Counted from the first letter of the stretch, positions 1 to 5,951 are shown. The stretch is 6,065 bases of DNA from Bifidobacteriaceae bacterium (GCA_031255075.1 JAIRTF010000269.1:1-6065); one strand, 5' to 3'. The notes: generated by a model not told the origin, from the letters alone. Numbers and translations: made by a program.

Positions 1-134
1 GCGGGCGGCGGGGTGGCGAATTGGCGGGGGTCAAACCGTGAACCACAACTGGAACACCTCATGGTCTGCAACGTGGCGTCATAGACCACGTTTGACCCGC
101 AGTTGGGGCACTTGTAATCCATCAGCTGGGACAC
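1..134 (-). CDS. Zinc-ribbon protein, N-terminal fragment (runs off the left edge)
   Basis: Reading the minus strand from GTG at 134 gives 44 codons that stay open to the window edge. The protein begins VSQLMDYKCPNCGSN and continues to CSSCGSRFDP, so two CxxC knuckles (Cys9/Cys12 and Cys27/Cys30) sit 14 residues apart. This is a classic four-cysteine zinc ribbon. The arrangement, a short lead, a KCPNCG knuckle, a beta-hairpin and a second CxxCG knuckle, resembles the N-terminus of proteins annotated as TFIIB-type zinc-ribbon-containing. That resemblance is from memory and the rest of the protein is unseen. GTG is preferred to the in-frame ATG at 122 because GAGGAGG lies 6 bases upstream of the GTG but 18 upstream of the ATG. 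The gene follows the VTT gene on the same strand after an 84-base gap and may be co-transcribed with it. The zinc site is secure; the role is unknown. Confidence 0.8.
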   Translation of the reverse strand, partial: MSQLMDYKCPNCGSNVVYDATLQTMRCSSCGSRFDPRQFATPPP

Positions 135-140
135 GCCAGA

Positions 141-147
141 CCTCCTC
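141..147 (-). promoter_or_regulatory. Strong Shine-Dalgarno site that sets a GTG start
   Basis: GAGGAGG on the minus strand lies 6 bases before the GTG at 134. It is a near-perfect match to the 16S anti-SD and decides the start of the zinc-ribbon gene over the ATG four codons further in. Confidence 0.75.
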
Positions 148-218
148 AGGGTGAGATTCCACCCCATTGTGGCAGAGCCGCCAAGTGCGGACCAGTCCGC
201 CGCGCACCGGCAACGGGA

Positions 219-914
219 CTAATGGGTCAGGGCCATGACCGGCCAAGCCACAATGGCCAACCGAATGATCCGCCCGCAGGCAACAATCAAAATGAAATCC
301 AACCGGCGCATCCGCAAAGCGCCGGCCATCACCGCCGTGAACAACAGCGGCGGGAAGCCGACCACCGCTGACAACGCCAAGACGGCGTTGGAACGGGCCC
401 GAGTATTCATGTAGGCAAACAGCCGCTGACCCCAAACCCGCAACCGACCGGGCCGCTTGCCGGATTCAGTTGGGACTACCTGCACCACCTTGTCCGTCTT
501 ACTGGTCCGGTCTGACGGCGCGGCCTCCACCGGGGCGGAGGCAGGCTGATCTTGGACAGCTGTGGCCGTCTGCGAACCGGCAGGCAACGTCACGTCTGAA
601 CTGCCACCCACCGTTACGGTCACTTCCTGCGGCTCCGGTAGGTCCGTCTCAGCCGGTCGCTCTTCCGCTAGGCGGAGCTTGGACCGGCGCCGGATGCGGC
701 TGCCCAAAGCCCGGCCGGCCCGGGAACTTTCATAGACCACCACTTTTCCGGCGGTCTGCGACAACGCCAGCACCACCACCGCTGTCCAAGCCAACGGCCA
801 ATCCAGCTGCCAGGCCGCAGCGCCGGCCGCAATTTCTGAGTTGACCAGCGGAAACAAAGCCGACGTGAAACCAGTCGCGAAAGCACCGCCAATAACGGCC
901 AACCATTCAGTCAT
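219..914 (-). CDS. VTT/YqaA-like integral membrane protein with long hydrophilic insert
   Basis: 231 residues. The N-terminal half (about 5-60) is hydrophobic with two or three membrane segments and contains ALFPLVNSEIAAG, matching the Pro...(S)E signature at the start of VTT (SNARE-associated, DedA/YqaA) domains. The C-terminal part (about 173-230) contains GFPPLLFTAVMAGALRM followed by CGRIIRLA, the family's re-entrant 'G-PP-----AG--RM' and 'GR--R' signatures. Between them, residues about 70-165 form an Arg-rich then Pro/Thr/Val/Glu-rich hydrophilic stretch with no evident fold, which is longer than the usual loop. VTT proteins are linked to lipid scrambling or membrane homeostasis; the substrate here is unknown. 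The frame stays open upstream to 1244, but that extension overlaps the divergent YihY gene and is Arg/Pro-rich, so I start at the ATG at 914 where the hydrophobic segment begins. The SD there is weak (GCAGG). The gene is divergent to YihY. Confidence 0.82.
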   Translation of the reverse strand: MTEWLAVIGGAFATGFTSALFPLVNSEIAAGAAAWQLDWPLAWTAVVVLALSQTAGKVVVYESSRAGRALGSRIRRRSKLRLAEERPAETDLPEPQEVTVTVGGSSDVTLPAGSQTATAVQDQPASAPVEAAPSDRTSKTDKVVQVVPTESGKRPGRLRVWGQRLFAYMNTRARSNAVLALSAVVGFPPLLFTAVMAGALRMRRLDFILIVACGRIIRLAIVAWPVMALTH

Positions 915-1099
915 GCGGCCTGCACCAACCTGCCTAGGTGTGTGGCGGAAATCCGGGGGAACCGGCCGCGCGGCATCGGCCAAAGTGAACTCCGGGGCAG
1001 TCGCATAGCGCATCAGTTTACGGATCCGAAGGCTGCGGCCTGTGGTACTGGCCCTGATAGACCGCGGCGGGTTGGGCTGCCTTGGGGGATACTGGCTGA
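915..1099. promoter_or_regulatory. Divergent control region between the VTT and YihY genes
   Basis: This spacer must hold the promoters of both flanking genes. I see no convincing -35/-10 pair on either strand. On the plus strand GATACT (1088-1093) ends 6 bases before the YihY ATG and could be a leaderless -10; the overlapping G-run GGGGG (1084-1088) could instead be a poor SD site at 11 bases. One copy of a 21-base repeat (962-982) also lies here. Confidence 0.45.
962..982. repeat. Copy 1 of a 21-base intergenic repeat with stem potential
   Basis: Matches 3194-3214 at 20 of 21 positions, in the same orientation; the difference is G968 versus A3200. The shared core is GCGGCATCGGCCA. On the minus strand it can fold as GGCCG-8 base loop-CGGCC. 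Both copies are intergenic. Confidence 0.5.
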
Positions 1100-1996
1100 A
1101 TGGCGACCAAAGATATATGGGCTGTGGCGCGGCGGGCGGCACAGACCTGGCAAGGCAGCCGGGCCGGACGCACACTGAAACGGTATTCGGCGGCCGGCGG
1201 CGGGCTGCTGGCCGGCGGAATTGCCTATTCGGCGCTGTTTTCATTGTCAGCGGTTCTGACCATTGCCTTTACTGTGACCGCCGTGTTGCTCGGTTCCAAT
1301 CCGACCCTGGCCAATCAAGTTGATCAACAGTTGACGGCTTGGCTGCCGGGTGCGTTGAACACCGGTCACGGCGGGTTGATAACACCTGGGCAGTTGACCC
1401 ACACCGGCGCGCTGACCATCACCTCAGTGGTGGCGGCCCTGGTGTTGGTGTGGTCCGCCAGTTCGGTGATGGCGGCGCTGAGGACATCAATCCGGACCAT
1501 GTTCGGGTTGCCGCCAACCAAGCGGGCGGCTTTGATGTCCCGGCTGACGGGGTTGGCGGGCTTCGGCATTTTGGGGGCAGCGCTGCTGGTCAGCGCGGTG
1601 GCCTCGCTGGCTGTGGCGGCCGGGGAAGACTGGCTCCGGGACTCGCTCCACTCGGCGGCGCTGGCCGCGGTGATGCGCTGGTTGGCCTATGGGCTGAGTT
1701 TGGTGGTTGATGCCGGCGTGGTGGCATTGTTGTTCTGGGCTGTGGCCGGCGCCCGGCCGGCCCGCAAAGACTTGTTGATCGGCAGCTTGGCCGCCGGCTG
1801 TGCCATGGGCTTGGCCAAGCACATAGGAGTGCGATTAGTTGCCGGGGCCGCCTCAAACTTGCTGATCGGCGCGGCCGCCACCGTGGCTACCTTGCTGGTT
1901 TGGGTCAACCTGATGGCTCGAGTGGTCCTCTATGCTGCCGCCTGGACCGCCGAAACCCCAGGCGCCGCCGCTCCCCGAACGGTCGCCGCCGGCTAG
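1100..1996 (+). CDS. YihY/BrkB-family inner membrane protein
   Basis: 298 residues with about six hydrophobic segments: roughly 34-64, 105-127, 152-174, 194-216, 225-246 and 252-283. The N-terminal LAGGIAYSALFSLSAVL matches the first-helix signature of the YihY/virulence factor BrkB family (a polar AYY/S-LFSL motif), and the last helix, LLVWVNLMARVVLYAAAWTA, matches the family's C-terminal 'LLW-----I-LYGAE' segment. The loop at 65-103 is probably external. Family members were once labelled ribonuclease BN, a mis-assignment; they are now regarded as membrane proteins of uncertain, possibly transport, function. The ATG directly follows an in-frame TGA (1097-1099), so no longer form is possible without another start. 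Length and topology are usual for the family. The tail after 283 is short and Ala/Pro-rich. It is transcribed away from the VTT gene. Family assignment is firm; biochemical role is open. Confidence 0.92.
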   Translation: MATKDIWAVARRAAQTWQGSRAGRTLKRYSAAGGGLLAGGIAYSALFSLSAVLTIAFTVTAVLLGSNPTLANQVDQQLTAWLPGALNTGHGGLITPGQLTHTGALTITSVVAALVLVWSASSVMAALRTSIRTMFGLPPTKRAALMSRLTGLAGFGILGAALLVSAVASLAVAAGEDWLRDSLHSAALAAVMRWLAYGLSLVVDAGVVALLFWAVAGARPARKDLLIGSLAAGCAMGLAKHIGVRLVAGAASNLLIGAAATVATLLVWVNLMARVVLYAAAWTAETPGAAAPRTVAAG

Positions 1997-2258
1997 CGGC
2001 TGGACCCGCTCGCGGCGCCAGTTTGGCCGTTGCCAGTGCCGCGAAACAGTCAGACCTCCTTTGGAACCGGCGGCGGAAACATCAGCGGAAGGCCCTGGCC
2101 GGGATGAGTAGGTGGTTCGCCTGACGACCAGCAGGTAGTTGTCTTCGCCGTGAGTGGCCCGCTCTGTGGGCAGGGTTGAGCGCTGGGCGCTGGCACGCCT
2201 CACGGGGGGCCGCAAAGGGCTAGCGTTGGAGGGCAAGGCTAAGCAATGGGGAGGGACT
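1997..2258. other. Gene-free spacer upstream of the DyP peroxidase
   Basis: 262 bases. Frames crossing it on both strands give Arg/Pro/Ser-rich translations with no recognisable motif. There is a small hairpin just past the YihY stop (AGCGG/CCGCT, 1995-2010, no T-run), too weak to call a terminator. ACCTCCTTT at 2050-2058, identical to the 16S anti-SD core, lies on the plus strand. No clear promoter for the peroxidase was found; it is presumably within this stretch. Confidence 0.5.
2248..2255 (+). promoter_or_regulatory. Shine-Dalgarno site that sets the peroxidase start
   Basis: GGGGAGGG ends 3 bases before the ATG at 2259. It favours that ATG over the in-frame GTG at 2154, which has no SD and would add 35 basic residues unlike the family. 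Confidence 0.7.
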
Positions 2259-3191
2259 ATGACCACCGGCCATCAGATTGCGCAAGACGTTTACAAGGAT
2301 CCGGGCCTGGATGTGGCCTTCCGGACATTTGCGTTGAAACGCCAAGACCAACCAGCTGAACGGGCTGCCATCGGCGAGTTGACCGACCGGCTGGCCTCAA
2401 TCCTCAACTCGATGCGCATCCGACTGCCTGAGGCGGAACTCAAATGCGCCTTCGGGTTCAGTTCCCGGGCCTGGGACTATCTGTTCCCCGGCGAACCCAG
2501 ACCAGCCCAGTTGGAAGACTTCCAAGGGCTGAGCGGCAACGGCTTCGACATGCCCGGCACCCCGGCTGACCTGTTCCTGCACCTGCGGGCCAGCCAGCGG
2601 GCCGTCACCTATGAGGTGTTGGACCAGCTGTCGCAGTTCATTGCCCCGGCGGCGACCTCCTTGGACCGGACCAACGGTTTCCGCTACCTGGAAGGGCGAG
2701 CCATCATCGGCTTCATTGACGGCACCGAAGCCCCCAACACAACCGATTCGGCCGGCTACGCCATCATTGGCGACGAAGACCCACAGTTCGCCGGCGGGTC
2801 CTACGCCTTCGCCCAGAAGTGGATTCACAACATGTCAACCTGGCAAGCCCTCAGCACCGAAGAACAAGAACGGGCCGTGGGCCGCCGCAAGTTCTCCGAT
2901 GTGGAACTGGAAGATGAAGCCAAAGCCCCCAACGCCCACAACATCGCCTCGAAGATCGAATGGGATGGCGAGGAACAAAAGATTGTCCGCATGAACGTGG
3001 CCTACCATGACACCGCCACCGGCGACACCGGCACCTACTTCATCGGCTATTCACGGCGCTGGTTTGTCACCCGGGACATGTTGACCCAGATGCTGGCCAA
3101 GAGCGACTACCTGCTGCACTTCAGCCAGATCGTCACCGGGCAGCTATTCTTCATTCCGTCGCGGCCAATGCTGGCCGCCATGTCGGACTAG
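2259..3191 (+). CDS. DyP-type haem peroxidase (YfeX/DypB-like)
   Basis: 310 residues, the normal size for the compact YfeX/DypB class. DyP enzymes bind haem b and use hydrogen peroxide to oxidise dyes, phenolics, Mn(II) or porphyrinogens; the substrate here is unknown. The GxxDG signature is GFIDGTEAPN with distal Asp154. GGSYAFAQKWIHNMSTW (179-195) and IGRR-like VGRRKFSD follow, as in YfeX. The proximal haem ligand is His227 in PNAHNIAS. Arg244 and Asn246 in KIVRMNVAY match the catalytic Arg/Asn of DypB, and TGTYFIGYSRRW and VTGQLFFIPS complete the C-terminal domain. The tandem ferredoxin-like halves are thus intact. There is no signal or Tat peptide, so it is cytoplasmic. The protein ends at FIPSRPMLAAMSD with no encapsulin-targeting tail, and no encapsulin gene is nearby. 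It stands alone and converges on the anti-sigma gene. Confidence 0.95.
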   Translation: MTTGHQIAQDVYKDPGLDVAFRTFALKRQDQPAERAAIGELTDRLASILNSMRIRLPEAELKCAFGFSSRAWDYLFPGEPRPAQLEDFQGLSGNGFDMPGTPADLFLHLRASQRAVTYEVLDQLSQFIAPAATSLDRTNGFRYLEGRAIIGFIDGTEAPNTTDSAGYAIIGDEDPQFAGGSYAFAQKWIHNMSTWQALSTEEQERAVGRRKFSDVELEDEAKAPNAHNIASKIEWDGEEQKIVRMNVAYHDTATGDTGTYFIGYSRRWFVTRDMLTQMLAKSDYLLHFSQIVTGQLFFIPSRPMLAAMSD

Positions 3192-3193
3192 CG

Positions 3194-3214
3194 CCGGCCA
3201 CGCGGCATCGGCCA
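3194..3214. repeat. Copy 2 of a 21-base intergenic repeat
   Basis: Starts 3 bases after the peroxidase stop. It matches 962-982 at 20 of 21 positions. The single change turns the last stem pair on the minus strand from G-C to G-U, so the minus-strand stem survives while the plus-strand one is weakened. Confidence 0.5.
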
Positions 3215-3246
3215 CCAGAGCAACCTGAGGCAACCCTGGGCCACCC

Positions 3247-3292
3247 AAAAAACCGGCCGGAAACCGACGACGCCCAAAGGTTTCCGGCCGGT
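3247..3292 (-). terminator. Rho-independent terminator of the sigma/anti-sigma pair
   Basis: A perfect 14-base inverted repeat (ACCGGCCGGAAACC at 3252-3265 and its complement at 3279-3292) with a 13-base loop. On the minus strand the stem is followed at once by a run of six T (A-run 3247-3252 on the plus strand). It begins 20 bases after the stop of the membrane-protein gene at 3313. On the plus strand no T-run follows the stem, so for the converging peroxidase transcript it would at most be a partial block. Confidence 0.9.
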
Positions 3293-3312
3293 CCGGGGGT
3301 GCCCAGGGGGTT

Positions 3313-4668
3313 CTAGCCTTCTTCGGAGGAGCGCCGCTGGTCATCTGCTGGCTCCAGCCAAACAGCCTCACCATCGGTACAGGCCACAGCCCGAGCCAAC
3401 ACAAAATGGGGCACGTAGAAAGAGCCTTTGTCATAGGAGACCATCACCGAATAGGCGCCGCAGGTCAGCGTCATTCCACCTTTGCCCTGCCCCGGCTCGA
3501 AACCTTCCAACGCTCCACTTTGAGTGGATTCGGTGTACCCGACCGGGGTTGGCAAGGCAAAGTCTTCGGCCGGGTAATCCGAGGTGTACCAGCGGTACAA
3601 AACTGGGCTGTCAACACAGGGCCCGTCGGTGACCGGTTCAGCCGCGTCGTCATAGCACCACGCGGCACCGGCGACATCAACGTCACCTTCAATGCTCTCC
3701 AAGTTGATCGTGGTCACAGACGCCAAGTCGTAAGTGAAGGCCAGCCGGGCCGGCAAACCACTGTCAAGGTAAAGCCACAACTCAGCCGAAGTCGCGCCGC
3801 CAAGCAGGTAGCCGTGAGGCAGGACCGGAGCCTCAAGCTGCAGCTTCAGAACCTCTTGGCCGTCTTGGTAGTCCATGCCCAGCAGGGTCAGCTCGCCAGC
3901 GTTAGCCGGATCGGCGGCCATCACCATCAAGAACTGGACCGCTTCCCAATGTTCCGCCAGTTGGCCCATCCAACCGAGCTCATTGGAATCCATGACGACC
4001 GTATCGAAGTGATCGTCCGGGTAGCTGGTGTTGTAGGTCTGCTGGACGTGGTCCCAGGTGGTTACCGCTAGCTCACCGTTTTCCGTCGCGAACAGGTAGT
4101 CGGTGGAATCCCCGGCCCACCGCGACCATTCGGCCGCTTCCTGGGAGACCAGCATGTATCCGCCGCCGGCCGGGGCAGTGATTTGCTCACTCCAATCCCA
4201 ACGGGTTTTTTCAGCTGGAATCTCCGTGGAGACCACCAAGTCTGACCGTTCCATAGCCATCAACGCGCAGGTCAGGCTGGTTTGCACGTCGGCTATGGTC
4301 AACTCTTCCGCCGTGGTGCCAGCCGGGTAGCCGCAGTCAGTTTGCAACAGCGGCAGGTCAAGGGCGTCCAAGGCCCCAGAATCCTCCACCGTGATACCTA
4401 CGTCTCCCCCGTCCGATGCCGCGCCGCCGCCTGGCCAGTCAGGACCGGTCGACGCGCCCGGGTCGGCCGCCAAGGTGACCAGCACGGCGGTGGCCGCCAC
4501 CGCTGCCACAGCCACCAAACCGGCGGCCACCACCGTGCCACGGCGCCGGCCCAACTGCGACGGGGCCGGCAGTTCCTCAAAGTTCCGCTGAGCATGCTCC
4601 CAGGCCGCAGCTTTGTCCAACGAGTCAAAGCTGGGCCGGTGATAGAGGCGATCAAAATGGTCATTCAT
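3313..4668 (-). CDS. Single-pass membrane protein, probable anti-sigma factor with extracellular domain
   Basis: 451 residues. Residues 1-44 are a charged cytoplasmic segment ending in GRRRG; 45-67 (VVAAGLVAVAAVAATAVLVT core) is one transmembrane helix; 68-451 is outside by the positive-inside rule. The outer part starts with a Gly/Ser/Asp linker, is acidic and rich in Trp/Tyr, and has exactly six cysteines (112, 134, 338, 351, 403, 430), consistent with three disulphides. The N-terminal part has no cysteine, so it is not a zinc-binding (ZAS) anti-sigma. The ATG at 4668 overlaps the end of the sigma gene by 8 bases (ATGAATGA), with GGGAG 6 bases upstream, pointing to translational coupling. 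Gene order and topology suggest that it holds the sigma factor at the membrane and responds to an external cue. The middle (about 150-330) recalls beta-rich lipoprotein-like or anti-sigma outer domains, but I recognise no family. Anti-sigma role is inferred, not shown by a motif. Confidence 0.8.
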   Translation of the reverse strand: MNDHFDRLYHRPSFDSLDKAAAWEHAQRNFEELPAPSQLGRRRGTVVAAGLVAVAAVAATAVLVTLAADPGASTGPDWPGGGAASDGGDVGITVEDSGALDALDLPLLQTDCGYPAGTTAEELTIADVQTSLTCALMAMERSDLVVSTEIPAEKTRWDWSEQITAPAGGGYMLVSQEAAEWSRWAGDSTDYLFATENGELAVTTWDHVQQTYNTSYPDDHFDTVVMDSNELGWMGQLAEHWEAVQFLMVMAADPANAGELTLLGMDYQDGQEVLKLQLEAPVLPHGYLLGGATSAELWLYLDSGLPARLAFTYDLASVTTINLESIEGDVDVAGAAWCYDDAAEPVTDGPCVDSPVLYRWYTSDYPAEDFALPTPVGYTESTQSGALEGFEPGQGKGGMTLTCGAYSVMVSYDKGSFYVPHFVLARAVACTDGEAVWLEPADDQRRSSEEG

Positions 4669-5221
4669 GGCGTGCTCCCATGGGTACTGGTGCCCGGATG
4701 GGCGGGGGTGATGCGGCGGTCTCCAATTCGGTGACCGCCTGATCCAACCGGGCCCGGGCGCGCGTCAACCTCACGCCAGCGGCCTTCGAGGAACAACCCA
4801 AAGCCAGCCCCAGCTCGCTTTGGGTCAACGGCCCGGACAGAGCCAGCAACAACACTTCGCGATCAGCGGCCCGCAATTGGGCCAACGCCCGGTAGGCCGC
4901 ATCGGTGGCCATCACCGATTCAGCCACGTCCGGAACCGATTTGCCGGCTTCAGATCCGAGTCGGGCGACCAGGGCCCCGCTCCGCCGCTGCCCGCGCAAC
5001 ATGTTCGCCACCACTCGGCGGGCAACGCCCAACAACCAAGCGACTTGGGCTTCGGGAATCAACCCCACTTTGCGTAGGGCAATTACGAAGACCTCGCTGA
5101 CGGCATCGTGCGCGTCAGTGGCTTCCATGCGCAGCCGGCAGTAGCGGTAGACGGTGTCGGCATGCTGCGCGAACATTTGCTCAACCAATTGGTGGTGAGC
5201 GTCCGCGCCGGGGTGCGTCAC
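4661..5221 (-). CDS. ECF-type RNA polymerase sigma factor
   Basis: 186 residues from GTG at 5221. Sigma region 2 is about 12-78: LVEQMFAQHADTVYRYCR, then DAHDAVSEVFVIALRKV (the acidic -10-binding helix) and WLLGVARRVVANMLRGQRR. A linker (81-107) leads to region 4 at about 108-165, with AQLRAADREVLLLALSG and the helix-turn-helix LTQSELGLALGCSSKAAGVR followed by LTRARARLDQAV, which reads the -35 element. No region 1, 3 or C-terminal SnoaL-like extension is present, so it is a minimal ECF factor (group IV sigma70). The frame is open upstream to an ATG at 5296, but that one has no SD and its 25 extra residues do not look like sigma sequence. The last codons overlap the membrane-protein gene by 8 bases. 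Likely controlled by that protein and perhaps autoregulated; I could not find a canonical ECF promoter (AAC at -35) upstream. Confidence 0.93.
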   Translation of the reverse strand: MTHPGADAHHQLVEQMFAQHADTVYRYCRLRMEATDAHDAVSEVFVIALRKVGLIPEAQVAWLLGVARRVVANMLRGQRRSGALVARLGSEAGKSVPDVAESVMATDAAYRALAQLRAADREVLLLALSGPLTQSELGLALGCSSKAAGVRLTRARARLDQAVTELETAASPPPIRAPVPMGARHE

Positions 5222-5226
5222 GTGTT

Positions 5227-5230
5227 CTCC
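5227..5230 (-). promoter_or_regulatory. Shine-Dalgarno site choosing the GTG start of the sigma gene
   Basis: GGAG (minus strand) lies 5 bases before the GTG at 5221. This, plus the start of sigma homology a few residues later, favours GTG over the ATG at 5296. Confidence 0.65.
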
Positions 5231-5243
5231 GTTCTGGGCGGGG

Positions 5244-5282
5244 CTGCCTGGTGCCTTCACTCTAGTAATGTCCGGCAGGCAG
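5244..5282 (-). repeat. Inverted repeat in the sigma-gene leader, around a possible -10 box
   Basis: Arms CTGCCTG (5244-5250) and CAGGCAG (5276-5282) are perfect complements, separated by 25 bases. On the minus strand the hexamer TAGAGT (5259-5264) lies between them and resembles the actinobacterial -10 TANNNT; no good -35 is seen 16-19 bases further up. It could be an operator or a leader stem, or chance in GC-rich DNA. Confidence 0.3.
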
Positions 5283-5316
5283 GCGATTGCTACCACAGAA
5301 TGAGATTTGTCTTTCT

Positions 5317-5334
5317 ACCGGGTGCCATCCCGGC
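5317..5334 (-). terminator. Possible weak terminator hairpin after the VOC gene
   Basis: On the minus strand GCCGGG and CCCGGT flank a 6-base loop (ATGGCA), giving five G-C pairs and one G-U. It starts 13 bases after the VOC stop codon. No T-run follows, so it is weaker than the stem at 3247-3292; it may reduce read-through into the sigma gene. Confidence 0.3.
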
Positions 5335-5346
5335 TCAAAAGGAGCG

Positions 5347-5760
5347 TCAGTTGGCGGGCCACGCCTGGTCGCCCTGGTCGGTTGCTCCCTTCCAATCAAC
5401 CAGTTGAATCACCACGCCGTTGGGATCGCGGACCTGGAATGCGCGTTCACCCCACTCTTCGACGACCAGCGGCATGGTGATCGCCACGCCTTCGTTTTCC
5501 AACCGCGGCAATTCGTCTTCAACGTCATCAACAACGAATGCCAGGATCAGCCCTTGGGCGTGCAGATCGCGCTGCTCTGGCGGCAAAGTGGCCAGCCCCT
5601 GATTGAGGAAGATCACATTGACGCCGGCGTCTTCACGCGCCAGAGAGGCGAACCCCTCAGCCTGCATTTCGATGCGGAAACCGAAGTGGTCAACCAGGAA
5701 CTGGGCCGACGCGGCGGCGTCCGGAACGGTCAGAGACAAGGCGGTGCTATTGATGCGCAT
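5347..5760 (-). CDS. VOC-superfamily (glyoxalase/bleomycin-resistance fold) protein
   Basis: 137 residues, one VOC domain of two beta-alpha-beta-beta-beta modules. Module 1 (about 3-56) holds NSTALSLTVPDAAASAQFLV, HFGFRIEM and AGVNVIFLNQG; module 2 (about 69-123) holds GLILAFVVDDVEDELPRL, EWGERAFQV and the fold's closing strand DPNGVVIQLVDW. By eye the usual metal-binding positions carry Ala7, Ile72 and Gln119 in place of His, His and Glu, so it is probably not a metal-dependent lyase or dioxygenase; ligand binding or sequestration is more likely. Close relatives are common single-domain actinobacterial proteins of unknown substrate. The ATG at 5760 is chosen because GGAG lies 5 bases upstream (5766-5769) and the fold begins there; the in-frame ATG at 5802 overlaps the promoter. 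It is transcribed from its own promoter and separated by 125 bases from the sigma gene. Confidence 0.9.
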   Translation of the reverse strand: MRINSTALSLTVPDAAASAQFLVDHFGFRIEMQAEGFASLAREDAGVNVIFLNQGLATLPPEQRDLHAQGLILAFVVDDVEDELPRLENEGVAITMPLVVEEWGERAFQVRDPNGVVIQLVDWKGATDQGDQAWPAN

Positions 5761-5800
5761 GAAAACTCCATTCGGAAGCAAAGGTGGGAAGTGGGCGGTC

Positions 5801-5830
5801 ACCCTAGCAGCCCCACTCCCCCACTGTCAA
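5801..5830 (-). promoter_or_regulatory. Sigma70-type promoter of the VOC gene
   Basis: On the minus strand a consensus -35 TTGACA (5825-5830) is followed after 18 bases by TAGGGT (5801-5806), a good actinobacterial -10 (TANNNT). Transcription would start near 5794, giving a leader of about 35 bases that includes the GGAG site of the VOC gene. Confidence 0.75.
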
Positions 5831-5951
5831 CCACCCATTTGAGCCGCCAGAAATGCCGCCGTTGCCACCCAGGCGTCAACCACGGGTAACACCAGGCCCA
5901 GATCGACGGTCAAACGTTTCATGGCGAGGCCAGGGGCCAACCGAGGCGTGG

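Noticed and set aside
187..200. GCGGAC/GTCCGC hairpin between the VTT and zinc-ribbon genes
   Set aside because: Six-base stem with a two-base loop and no T-run; too weak to call a terminator.
915..1244. Upstream extension of the VTT frame to 1244 (341 residues)
   Set aside because: It overlaps the start of the divergent YihY gene by 145 bases and translates to an Arg/Pro-rich stretch unlike a membrane protein start; ATG 914 fits the first helix.
1853..2266. Minus-strand 137-codon frame in the spacer before the peroxidase, with AAAGGAGGT at about 2050-2058
   Set aside because: The SD-like site has no start codon at a useful distance, and the translation is low-complexity Ser/Gly/Arg sequence overlapping the YihY gene.
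2397..2828. Minus-strand 143-codon frame inside the peroxidase gene
   Set aside because: Shadow of the strongly supported DyP frame.
3406..4071. Plus-strand 221-codon frame opposite the membrane-protein gene
   Set aside because: Antisense shadow of a well-supported gene; no motif or SD, and composition typical of a reverse-frame translation.
5826..5883. Direct repeat GTCAACCAC at 5826 and 5875
   Set aside because: Nine bases only; the first copy is part of the VOC -35 box and the second lacks a matching -10.
5287..5889. Plus-strand 200-codon frame across the VOC gene
   Set aside because: It mirrors the VOC coding sequence and crosses the promoter; no recognisable domain.
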